Below, in pieces: positions 25,717 through 34,263 of a stretch of 64,000 nt of DNA (position 1 is its first letter; the number at the start of each line of letters is the position of its first letter). The notes below the pieces were generated by a model. It made no database searches, was not told the DNA's origin, and worked only from the letters and a program-made list of their open reading frames with translations. Where the stretch lies: positions 5,654,903 to 5,718,902 of the forward strand of contig NZ_CP017634.1 in assembly GCF_002777255.1 (NCBI RefSeq), given 5' to 3'. The position numbers were made by a program, and so were the translations under genes. The DNA comes from Candidatus Formimonas warabiya (lineage in GTDB: Bacteria > Bacillota > Dehalobacteriia > Dehalobacteriales > Dehalobacteriaceae).

Positions 25717-27660
25717 ATGATGCAACTAAGTGCTGAGACTGCACAATCCTATCGTCTTCTTTTACAACAGTGGGAAAATATGACAAACGGACAAACAGTT
25801 GGCCATCCTTTACTCAGAGCCACGATCAAGGAATCCTGGGACAGATCCAAGGCATTTGGCTTAACTCCTTATGACCCGCATTTTAGTGTTTTACCAGATG
25901 ACCTATTACAAGCCAAAAAAAAATATCATTACAAATGGTTACTGGATATAGCTAAACCTTATATGAAGCAACTTTATCAGTTTGTCGCCGGATCCGGGTT
26001 TATCATAACCTTGAACGATGAAAACGGTTATGTTCTGGAATTAGTCGGTGACAACAATGCGTTCGAAAGTGCCAAACAAATCTCTCTGGTTCCTGGAGTT
26101 AATTGGTCGGAACATACCATGGGGACCAGCGGTATTGGTATCTGTCTGGCCACGAAAAAACCCATTCAGTTATGGAGCGCTGAGCACTATCTGCAAATAT
26201 GCCACTCCTGGACCTGTTCGGCTGCCCCCATCCTCTCCGCAGACGGACGGCTGCTTGGTGTTTTAAATATGTCTGCTAATGCCGATAAAGTCCATTCCCA
26301 TACGCTTGGCATGGTAGTGGCCGCAGCTCAGGCGATCACCCGAGGGCTTGAAGCCTATCATATTCGAAAAAGCCAGGAGGTAAGCAATAACTTTTTCCAG
26401 ATCGCCTTTGAGAATGTTTCGGAAGGCCTGATCTTTGTCGACCAAAAAGGCGTCGTAAAACAAATAAACTCCTCCGCCCAGCAATTGCTCAACATATGCC
26501 CGGACAGTGAACAGCTTTTACCGGAGGAGACTGTCACCGGTTTGAGATTGAATGAAACCCTTGTTCATGGCCGACAAATGATAAATGAGAAAGTCCATTT
26601 GGATTTTCCTTCCCTGTCCAGGAAAGGCAATTTGTTGGTTACATCATCTCCCATCCGTAATGATCAGACCATTATTGGCGCCGTAATGATTTTACGTAAA
26701 ACCGAACCCATACGGGAAATTGCGAACCAGGCTCCAGACTCCAATTCATATTTCACTTTCGACAATATTCTGGGGGAGAGCCCCAGCATCAAAAAAGCGA
26801 TCCAACTGGCCGCTTCTGTTGCCGATTTCTCCTCCCATGTTCTGTTAATGGGTGAAACAGGTACCGGTAAAGAAATGTTCGCTCAGGCCATCCATAACGC
26901 AAGCAAACGTCGTTCCGGCCCCTTCATCGCTGTTAATTGTGCATCTATTCCCCGGGAATTGGTAAGCAGTGAGCTATTCGGATACCAGGAAGGTGCTTTT
27001 ACCGGTGCCCGGCGCAATGGCTCACCCGGAAAATTCGAGTTGGCTCACGGCGGTACTATTTTTTTGGACGAGATTGAGGATATGCCTTTGGAGCATCAGC
27101 CGGTTTTATTAAGGGTTCTCGAAGAAAAAAAAGTAACCCGGATCAGCGGACGTTATCCAATTCCGGTTGACGTCAGAGTCATTGCTTCTACCAACCTTGA
27201 TTTACTGGATAAAGTAAATAATAAAGGTTTTCGGCGTGATCTTTTCTACCGGCTCAATGTGATTTGTATCCAGATACCCCCTTTGCGGGAAAGAAGAGAA
27301 GATATTCCCCTCCTGACTGAGTATTTTCTAAAAAAGTTCAACAAAAAGCTTGCCATGAAGGCCTTCTTTACCCAAGAAACCCTACAAGCCCTGAAACAAT
27401 ATGACTGGCCCGGAAATGTTCGAGAACTGGAAAATACAGTCCAATATGCCATCTTTCTATCAGGAGGAAAAATGATTACTCCTGACCACTTGCCCTGTCA
27501 TGCTCATCCAAAAAGAACAGAAGAAACCTTATCATTAAAGATTACCGAAAGCGACTATATTAAAAAGGCATTGGAAGTTTCCCAGGGTGATACGTCCAAG
27601 GCAGCTAAAATGCTGGGAATCAGCCGGACCACGCTATATCGCAAATTGAAAAAAACTTAA
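25717..27660 (+). CDS. Sigma-54-dependent transcriptional activator (GAF-PAS-AAA+-Fis, AcoR-like)
   Basis: A 647-residue regulator. An N-terminal GAF sensor spans about 50-210 (GVNWSEHTMGTSGIGICLAT). A PAS domain spans about 220-330. The AAA+ ATPase has Walker A GETGTGKE, the sigma-54 contact loop GAFTGA (YQEGAFTGARRNG) and Walker B GGTIFLDEIE. A Fis-type helix-turn-helix closes the protein (KAAKMLGISRTTLYRKLK). The domain order is that of AcoR/DhaR activators, which sense small metabolites. It follows the flavoprotein-molybdenum gene group on the same strand and is the obvious candidate to activate the sigma-54 promoter at 20719. Start at the first of two adjacent ATGs, after TGGGGGT. Confidence 0.95.
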   Translation: MMQLSAETAQSYRLLLQQWENMTNGQTVGHPLLRATIKESWDRSKAFGLTPYDPHFSVLPDDLLQAKKKYHYKWLLDIAKPYMKQLYQFVAGSGFIITLNDENGYVLELVGDNNAFESAKQISLVPGVNWSEHTMGTSGIGICLATKKPIQLWSAEHYLQICHSWTCSAAPILSADGRLLGVLNMSANADKVHSHTLGMVVAAAQAITRGLEAYHIRKSQEVSNNFFQIAFENVSEGLIFVDQKGVVKQINSSAQQLLNICPDSEQLLPEETVTGLRLNETLVHGRQMINEKVHLDFPSLSRKGNLLVTSSPIRNDQTIIGAVMILRKTEPIREIANQAPDSNSYFTFDNILGESPSIKKAIQLAASVADFSSHVLLMGETGTGKEMFAQAIHNASKRRSGPFIAVNCASIPRELVSSELFGYQEGAFTGARRNGSPGKFELAHGGTIFLDEIEDMPLEHQPVLLRVLEEKKVTRISGRYPIPVDVRVIASTNLDLLDKVNNKGFRRDLFYRLNVICIQIPPLRERREDIPLLTEYFLKKFNKKLAMKAFFTQETLQALKQYDWPGNVRELENTVQYAIFLSGGKMITPDHLPCHAHPKRTEETLSLKITESDYIKKALEVSQGDTSKAAKMLGISRTTLYRKLKKT

Positions 27661-27816
27661 GAAATGACAATGATTTCTCCAGTAGGTAAAGGGGAAAGAT
27701 GCTGTGACTAAGGAATAAGAGAACTTTTGTAAAGACAGATGACAGATGGGTATTACTGATCATTTTTGTTGAGAAAAAAAGATTTGTTCTTTAAAGTAGA
27801 TGAAGATTTTAAAAAT

Positions 27817-27868
27817 GAGGATTGAAATAGGCTATGAAATAGCAGATGTCAATCCTCTTTTATTTTTC
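27817..27868 (+). terminator. Rho-independent terminator after the sigma-54 activator
   Basis: GAGGATTG (27817-27824) pairs perfectly with CAATCCTC (27850-27857) over a 25-base loop and is followed by TTTTATTTTT. The rest of the 27869-28173 interval is AT-rich and shows no gene. Confidence 0.65.
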
Positions 27869-28173
27869 TCAGTAGATACCATAATCTGAACCTGAAGGCT
27901 AGTCACCGTCAGTGCTGGTTTAGCTTTGAAAATATCCAGATTAGGCAAAGGTTATTAAAATTAATACTGGTCTGATTGTTACAGGCGGGGCAAAAGTAAA
28001 TGCTTTACATTGATCGCCCTTATTTATTATTAAATCTTATATAGTAATATATTTCCCTGACCCATATAATCAAGCCATGTTAACATAATTCAACAAAATA
28101 TAGTTGGCTGAGATTTAGGGTCGAATATTTCAGGCGCTTGATATATTAGCTTACAATGAAGAGGTGCGATCAG

Positions 28174-29601
28174 ATGCGGTACGATTTAGTAGTAGAAAAT
28201 GGAAGAGTAATAGACCCTGAAAGTAATACGGATGAAATGTTGTCGTTAGGGATTAACCAGGGGATCATCGAAACGGTCAGTAAAGAAAAGTTAACCGGAA
28301 AAAGGGTTATAGACGCGTCTGGCTGTATTGTGAGCCCCGGGTTTATTGATATTCATGCCCATGAAGACTTTATTCTGGACGCTTCACAGGGGGAAGGCAT
28401 TCCTTTTCAGACGGCGATGGCTTTGCTCCGTTCAGGGGTGACGACCATGCTGGGGGGAAATTGCGGAATTGGGGCTTATCCCTTTGAATCCTATCTGGAG
28501 AAGTTAAAAAATACTCCCTTACCTTTAAACTATCATACCATGATCGGCTACAGTTCCCTGCGCGATGGGCTGGGTATTGATTTGTACAGTTCTCCTTCCC
28601 GCGCCCAGATCCAACGTTTGAAAGAAATGGTGATAGAAGGAATGGAGTTAGGTCTCCCGGGTGTTTCGTTTGGCCTGCAATATACTCCCGGCACCACGAG
28701 GGAAGAAATGCTGGAAATAGCCAGGGTCGTCAAGGATTATGACCGTTTTATCGCTGTTCATTTGCGCTATGATTATCCTTTGATGGCGCAAGAGACCGTG
28801 CGGGAGATGTCGGAAATAGTCAAGGTTACCCAGGTGAAACTGCAGCTTTCTCACCTGGCCGCCAATGTGTACGGCGGGGACAACATGAAAAAGGTTTTAG
28901 CATTGATAGCAGAGATGAATGAGCGGGGCTTTGATGTGAAAGGGGACATGTATCCCTATGATGCCTGGTCTACGGGAATCAAGTCGGCGGTTTTTGACAA
29001 TGATCCTTTCCATAACTACAACTTTACCTATGGGGATATGGAGATCATCACCGGTCCCCGGGCGGAACAAAGGTGTACGGCGGAAATTTTTCGGGAATTG
29101 AGGGAGCAGGAGGAGGATACCCATGTCACCTGCCATAACGCCACGCCGTGGGTCGACATTGTGGGAGTCCTTTCCAGCCCGTTTATGTTTTTGGGAAGCG
29201 ATGGGATGATGACCAAAGATGCGGTGACGGGAGAAATAAAAGGACATCCCCGTAGTTCGGGCACCACTGCCAGATTCCTCCGCCTTTTTGTCAGAGACCA
29301 AGCTTTGCTGGATCTGAAAACAGCCCTGGGGAAAATGACCCTCGATCCCGCAAACCGTTTGCAGTTGCAGCCCAAGGGCAGGCTGCAGGCGGGCAAGGAT
29401 GCCGATATCACCATTTTTCAACTTGACCGGCTGAGAGAAAAGGGAGAGTACGGCATCGATATTTGTGCCCTGCCCCCGGTAGGAATCAAATATGTAGTGG
29501 TGGGAGGACAGATCGTCTATACGGAAAAAGAGGGGGCCCAGTTTGCCCAGGAAATCGAAGCCAGACAGAGATTAAAATTAAACGGGAGAGTGAAGCCATG
29601 A
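28174..29601 (+). CDS. N-acyl-D-amino-acid deacylase / D-aminoacylase-like amidohydrolase
   Basis: A 475-residue amidohydrolase. It starts YDLVVENGRVIDPESNTDE, then has the metal-binding PGFIDIHAHEDF (His-x-His), the D-aminoacylase-like GNCGIGAYP, and HLRYDYPL and LSHLAAN with further histidines. The C-terminus VVVGGQIVYTE closes the composite domain. The family removes acyl groups from N-acyl-D-amino acids, or opens related amides such as hydantoins. ATG 28174 is chosen over ATG 28156 because GAAGAGGTG lies 7 bases before it. It overlaps the racemase gene by four bases (ATGA), so the two are translated together. Confidence 0.85.
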   Translation: MRYDLVVENGRVIDPESNTDEMLSLGINQGIIETVSKEKLTGKRVIDASGCIVSPGFIDIHAHEDFILDASQGEGIPFQTAMALLRSGVTTMLGGNCGIGAYPFESYLEKLKNTPLPLNYHTMIGYSSLRDGLGIDLYSSPSRAQIQRLKEMVIEGMELGLPGVSFGLQYTPGTTREEMLEIARVVKDYDRFIAVHLRYDYPLMAQETVREMSEIVKVTQVKLQLSHLAANVYGGDNMKKVLALIAEMNERGFDVKGDMYPYDAWSTGIKSAVFDNDPFHNYNFTYGDMEIITGPRAEQRCTAEIFRELREQEEDTHVTCHNATPWVDIVGVLSSPFMFLGSDGMMTKDAVTGEIKGHPRSSGTTARFLRLFVRDQALLDLKTALGKMTLDPANRLQLQPKGRLQAGKDADITIFQLDRLREKGEYGIDICALPPVGIKYVVVGGQIVYTEKEGAQFAQEIEARQRLKLNGRVKP

Positions 29602-30401
29602 AATTAAACTTTGTCAAGCTCAGCCCGGCCAAAAATACCACAGTCCTGATCACCGATTACGTTGATCCCGTTTTTTATCAGGAAATAGCCCGTGTGGTGA
29701 TGCGCTATGAATATCTGGGCGCGGAACAAGTCGGTTTTATTGTACCGCCCCGCAACAAGAACTCCCGCTTGAGACTGGAGATGTCGGGGAGCGAATTCTG
29801 CGGCAATGCGGTTTTGTCTGCCGCAGCCCTTGGTATCTATAAGGGACTTTGCCGGGAGGATCATTTTTGTATTGAGTCTTCCGGGACGGCCCTGCCTCTC
29901 TCTTGTGAAGTAATCGTCCGCGCCAAGAACCTGTCCAGAATGAAAGCCGAAATGCCCAAGCCGGACAAAATGGAACAACTCAAGATCGATACCGGGGAAA
30001 AAGAAATCCCAGGCTGCCTGGTACAATTGCCGGGGATCAGCCACTTCGTTACAAACTGTGATCTTCCCAGGGAAAGTTACGACCAGGTGATGGAAATTCT
30101 CCAAAGCAAAAGCGATGCCAAAGCTCTTGGGATCATTTCTTACCGGGAACTGGGCGGGGAAAAGTACGAAATCTTTCCTTTTGTATTTGTGCGAGATTCC
30201 GGCAGCAAAGTCTTTGAACAAGCTTGCGGTTCCGGCAGCCTTTCTCTGGGGGCTTATCTTCATGCCACAGAGGGTAAAAGCATATTAGAGGTGCAGCAAC
30301 CGGGCGGAACCATTACCGTTGAGACCGGTGTTAAGGATTATTTAACGGCCGATGTTTTTTTTACCTGCGAAGGGCTGGTCGATATTGCCGAAAACAGGTG
30401 A
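29598..30401 (+). CDS. DapF-fold amino-acid racemase/epimerase
   Basis: A 267-residue protein of the diaminopimelate-epimerase fold. Two catalytic cysteines lie in the expected contexts: GSEFCGNAVLSAAAL (first half) and EQACGSGSLSLGAYL (second half), the cofactor-independent two-base mechanism. It lacks several residues that DapF uses to hold diaminopimelate. It looks closer to metabolic racemases such as the histidine racemase CntK, so another amino acid is likely. Start ATG 29598 overlaps the deacylase stop. The frame is open further upstream, but only inside the deacylase gene. Together they could free and then invert a D-amino acid. Confidence 0.82.
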   Translation: MKLNFVKLSPAKNTTVLITDYVDPVFYQEIARVVMRYEYLGAEQVGFIVPPRNKNSRLRLEMSGSEFCGNAVLSAAALGIYKGLCREDHFCIESSGTALPLSCEVIVRAKNLSRMKAEMPKPDKMEQLKIDTGEKEIPGCLVQLPGISHFVTNCDLPRESYDQVMEILQSKSDAKALGIISYRELGGEKYEIFPFVFVRDSGSKVFEQACGSGSLSLGAYLHATEGKSILEVQQPGGTITVETGVKDYLTADVFFTCEGLVDIAENR

Positions 30402-30612
30402 TGCTCCAGACACATAATTATTGGTATCCCTTGAGAAGCTATGAGGAGAAATAGGGAACCTCAGGGCTGCGGGGAAGTAAATGGAGAGGGGAGGAAAGGG
30501 CCTTTTAAAATAAAAATTTGGAAAGAGAAGGGGGGGGCAAGGGTTCATTTTTGGATCAAAACCAACTGGCAAATTAGTTACTTTCCTAATTATATATTAA
30601 GGAGGGGTTTTC

Positions 30613-32043
30613 ATGAATTGGGGAGCACTATTAATTGTGGTAGTATATCTGGCGATAACATTGTTTATCCCTATGTATGCCGGCAAAAAGAATACTGTTA
30701 CCAATGACGACTACACGGTGGGCGGACGTAAATTTGGCACACTCTTCTTATTTTTTACCCTGCTTTCTACGGTTGTGGGTGCGGCATCTGTTGTCGGTTA
30801 TACCGGATGGTATTATGTGCGCGGCATGTCCCAGCTCTGGTTTATTCTTGGTATTGCACTCAGTTATTGCATTTATATTTTCTATTTAGCGCCCAGAATC
30901 AACGATTTTGGCTTTAAGCACGGCGGCGAAACCGTAGGCGACTGGATTGCGTACCGCTACGGAAAAGCATCGAGAATCCTTACCTCCATTATCATTATGA
31001 TCGGCTACCTTGCCATTACCGCTTTCCAATATATGGCGATGGCGACGATTTTTGTCAAGATCACCGGTCTGTCATTTACCGTCAGCCTGATTATTACGGC
31101 AATCATTGTGATACTTCATACCTCCTATGGTGGTTTATGGGCGGTTGCCAGCAACAATGTTCTCCAGGGATCGATCACTCTCTTTGGCTTGCTGATTTTA
31201 GCCACGTTTTTGATTATGCATGCCGGCGGCCTGGGCGCCGTTTTTGCTTCCGCTCCGGCAGAACACTTCCAGGCTTTTGGCTACTTTACGCCCGGCGCGG
31301 CCATTTCTTCCACCCTGGTGTTCCTTTTGGGGATTATCTCCTGGCCTGATATGTGGCAGCAATGCTATGCCGCTAAGGACCAAAAGACCTTGAAAAAATC
31401 TATGGTTTTATTCCTCGTCGCCCTGATTCTGCTCTGCGGCGTGATCATGCTGGTGATCGGTTTCACTGCTCTTTCCCTTTACCCCAACTATGAAACACCG
31501 GAAAGCATCCTGCCCTTTATGATCATGGATCAGTTTAACGTTGTCGTGGGCGCCTTGTTCCTTTCCGTCCTGCTCGCCGTGATCTTGGGCGGTGCCGATA
31601 CCCTTTTGCTGGTCAGCTCCATGATCCTCCATAAAGACCTTTATAATTCGGTCCGTCCCAATGCCAGTGAGCAGGAGAACTTACGGGCCAGCAAATTGAG
31701 CGCTTTGCTCTGTGGGGTGGTGGTGCTGGTTTTGGCCATTATTGCGCCGTCGATGTTTGATCTCTGGGTGATGAGCGCCGACCTGATGGGGGCCACCCTG
31801 GCCGTGCCCATCCTTTTAGGCTTTGCTTGGAAAAGGCCTTCTTCTGTGGCCGGGTTTGCCTCCATCATCGCCGGTCTCCTGGGCTGGGTCCTTGCCTACA
31901 CCGGAGCCGTTCCTGGCGACGGCATCGTTTTGGGGGCAGGTTTCTCCCTGGTTGCCTATCTCATCGCGGCCTTTGTTAAGCCTAATACGAAAGAATTGCC
32001 GGACAGTAATCAGGAAAGCACAAAAGAAGCAGGGGCAATCTAA
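30613..32043 (+). CDS. Sodium:solute symporter (SSS family)
   Basis: A 476-residue membrane protein with about 13 helices. SSS-family features are NDDYTVGGRKFG after helix 1, TLLSTVVGAASVVGYTG, GGETVGDWIAYRYGKASR and a sodium-site region with SWPDMWQQCYAAKDQKTLKK. It imports a solute, probably an amino acid or acylated amino acid given the deacylase and racemase upstream, by sodium symport. Start ATG has AGGAGGGG at optimal distance. The 211-base gap before it holds no gene. Confidence 0.93.
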   Translation: MNWGALLIVVVYLAITLFIPMYAGKKNTVTNDDYTVGGRKFGTLFLFFTLLSTVVGAASVVGYTGWYYVRGMSQLWFILGIALSYCIYIFYLAPRINDFGFKHGGETVGDWIAYRYGKASRILTSIIIMIGYLAITAFQYMAMATIFVKITGLSFTVSLIITAIIVILHTSYGGLWAVASNNVLQGSITLFGLLILATFLIMHAGGLGAVFASAPAEHFQAFGYFTPGAAISSTLVFLLGIISWPDMWQQCYAAKDQKTLKKSMVLFLVALILLCGVIMLVIGFTALSLYPNYETPESILPFMIMDQFNVVVGALFLSVLLAVILGGADTLLLVSSMILHKDLYNSVRPNASEQENLRASKLSALLCGVVVLVLAIIAPSMFDLWVMSADLMGATLAVPILLGFAWKRPSSVAGFASIIAGLLGWVLAYTGAVPGDGIVLGAGFSLVAYLIAAFVKPNTKELPDSNQESTKEAGAI

Positions 32044-32129
32044 TGCAGTTTTTTTCATGCTTCTCAACGGATCTCATAGAAGGAATATCGAGAAGCGGAA
32101 TCTATTATGAAAGCCTTTCCTGATGATAA

Positions 32130-32166
32130 TAAATGGCTGCTATTAGATAGGAGCCATTTATTTGTT
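32130..32166 (+). terminator. Rho-independent terminator after the symporter
   Basis: TAAATGGCT (32130-32138) and AGCCATTTA (32152-32160) form a perfect 9-bp stem with a 13-base loop, followed by TTTGTT. The 32167-32397 interval otherwise holds only the upstream region of the next gene. Confidence 0.7.
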
Positions 32167-32397
32167 CACCCGGCATGCCTGCTGAGGAGCCCACCGGGCA
32201 GGAAAGAATAAAAAAAGAAGCGATTACGTTCTGAGGACCCGATAGATGAGGTTGACAGGTAGCTGTCACAACCCCTATCATGGGCATATAAAAGAAAAAG
32301 GGCTCAGATGACCCTGCCGGTTTAGCAAATTAACGTTATAAAGAGTTCCGGTTACAATTTGCCCTTGCTCGGGTGTGACATTTAAGGATGGTGTGGG

Positions 32398-34197
32398 ATG
32401 GATTATCAGCAAAAATTAAAATCCTATAACTTATTGATCAAGATGGGTGAGAATATTACTTCTTCCCTTAATAATGATGAGATTCTGGATTATATCCTGA
32501 AGGAAGTAATCGCGGTCTTTCCGGCCGCCGATGCCGGTGTTTTATATTTATATGATGAAGCGCAAGATATTCTGCGTTTACAGTCCTATGCGGGTTTTGA
32601 CGGTGATATTCTGCTGAAAAACATTCCTCCGGGAGTAGCGATCAGCGGCACCACCTTTGCCCGCAAGAAATCGGTAATCATCAATAGTGTGGAGGAGCTT
32701 AAAGAATATATCAAAGCGACGCCGGACATCCCTTTGGAAAGATTCACCCGTGGGATGCCATTTGACGAATATCCCAAGGCCATTATGTCCACCTGTTTAA
32801 TTATTCATGATCAGATCATTGGCGTGATTACCGTAGATAATTATGGTCTGGCCCAGAAGTTTTCCGAGGAAGACATGGAGTTATTGAAGGCGGCAGCCGA
32901 TTATGCCGCCATCGCTATTTTTCAATCCAATATGATCAAAAAAGAGAAGTACTATATCAAAGAATTACAAAAAAGCAAACAGGACCTGGAAAAAATGCTT
33001 ATGATCCAAAATCATTTTACCGATATCATTTTGCGGGAAACTGGTTTTCCGGGGATCCTGGATTATTTGGCGGAAATAATCGCTTTTCCGGTAGTTTTAT
33101 ATAATATTTTATTAGAACCTGTGGGACATTCCCAAAATGGGGCGGATTGCCAGCTGCCGGCCAGTTTCCTCAATTTCAGCCGCTATAATGAATTTGTAAA
33201 AAACAAGCTGAAGAATATCATGCCCTATAAGGTTGAGCAGGAAACCTACTTTATTTCTCCGGTGATCGGCAAAAATAAGCTGTTAGGGTTTTTGGTCGTT
33301 TTCCCCGGCACACAGGAATTAGGCGAAGTGGAAAAACTGGCTCTGAGCTACGCCTCTATGGTGGCTGCTCAGGAATGGCTCAAACAGGATGCGGTTTTCG
33401 AAACCGCACAAAAGGGCAAAGGAGACCTTTTCCACGGCGCTTTGTCGGGCTTCATCGATAAGAGCCTGATTCAGCATGCGGAAAAGCTGGGACTGGATTA
33501 TCGAGATTATTTTGGCGTGATCATGGTGAAGAAAGGTTTTTCCACTCCGGACAGCTCCCTGGAGGAAGCCGCCCGGGAGGATAAACTGCTGAAAGATATC
33601 ATCTCTCTTTTGGGAAGGTATAGTATCAACGGCATTGTGATTCCGGAAAGAAATCTCATCTATGTAATGGTTTCTTTTCCTAAAAGCACCAAGACCGGTC
33701 AAAAGAAGATTATTGAGATCGGTTGTGAAATACTGCAGTTAAATGAGAATATCCAGATCACCGTGGGACAGTTGTACGAAAACCTTTCCAACCTGTCCAA
33801 ATCTTATACGGAGGCCTGGGAATGCTTTGAGATACTGGATAAATACCCTATGGCGTCAAAGATCATCAATTATGAACAATTGGGCATCCTGCATTTGATC
33901 CTAAAACTGGAAACCGACGAGTTAAATAGTTATATCGATAAAATCCTAAAGCCCCTTTTGGATTACGATGCGCAGAAAGACGCCGGGCTGTTGGATACCT
34001 TGCAGGCATATATCAGCTTTAACAAGAACATTAAAAATGTGGCGGAAAACATGAACATCCACTATAACACGGCTTATTGGCGAATAAAAAAGGCGGAAGA
34101 AATCCTGCACCAGGATTTCGGCAATACCCAGGACTGGTTCAATGTTCAGGCCGCTTGTATGCTTTACGGTATCATCAACAGGAACGAGGGATATTAG
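32398..34197 (+). CDS. PucR/CdaR-family transcriptional regulator with GAF domain
   Basis: A 599-residue protein. An N-terminal GAF domain spans about 5-180 (FPAADAGVLYLYDEAQDILRL), followed by a short coiled coil. A middle region resembles the GGDEF-like segment of CdaR/PucR regulators (ITVGQLYENLSNLSKSYTEA). The C-terminal PucR helix-turn-helix is VAENMNIHYNTAYWRIKKAEE. These proteins activate purine, sugar-acid or amino-acid catabolic genes in response to a ligand. Here the likely targets are the deacylase-racemase-symporter genes just upstream or the convergent hydroxyproline genes. No operator was identified. Confidence 0.88.
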   Translation: MDYQQKLKSYNLLIKMGENITSSLNNDEILDYILKEVIAVFPAADAGVLYLYDEAQDILRLQSYAGFDGDILLKNIPPGVAISGTTFARKKSVIINSVEELKEYIKATPDIPLERFTRGMPFDEYPKAIMSTCLIIHDQIIGVITVDNYGLAQKFSEEDMELLKAAADYAAIAIFQSNMIKKEKYYIKELQKSKQDLEKMLMIQNHFTDIILRETGFPGILDYLAEIIAFPVVLYNILLEPVGHSQNGADCQLPASFLNFSRYNEFVKNKLKNIMPYKVEQETYFISPVIGKNKLLGFLVVFPGTQELGEVEKLALSYASMVAAQEWLKQDAVFETAQKGKGDLFHGALSGFIDKSLIQHAEKLGLDYRDYFGVIMVKKGFSTPDSSLEEAAREDKLLKDIISLLGRYSINGIVIPERNLIYVMVSFPKSTKTGQKKIIEIGCEILQLNENIQITVGQLYENLSNLSKSYTEAWECFEILDKYPMASKIINYEQLGILHLILKLETDELNSYIDKILKPLLDYDAQKDAGLLDTLQAYISFNKNIKNVAENMNIHYNTAYWRIKKAEEILHQDFGNTQDWFNVQAACMLYGIINRNEGY

Positions 34198-34231
34198 TCC
34201 AAGGGAGGATATCGCCCGTTTTAGGCAAGAA

Positions 34232-34251
34232 AAAAAGGCCCGAAGGCCTTT
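34232..34251 (-). terminator. Terminator of the hypD operon (minus strand)
   Basis: On the minus strand AAAGGCC-TTCG-GGCCTTT is followed by further T residues: a 7-bp stem with a stable UUCG-type tetraloop. It begins 13 bases after the hypD stop. The symmetrical A/T flanks mean it may also stop the convergent regulator transcript. Confidence 0.88.
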
Positions 34252-34263
34252 AAAAAAACTTTT

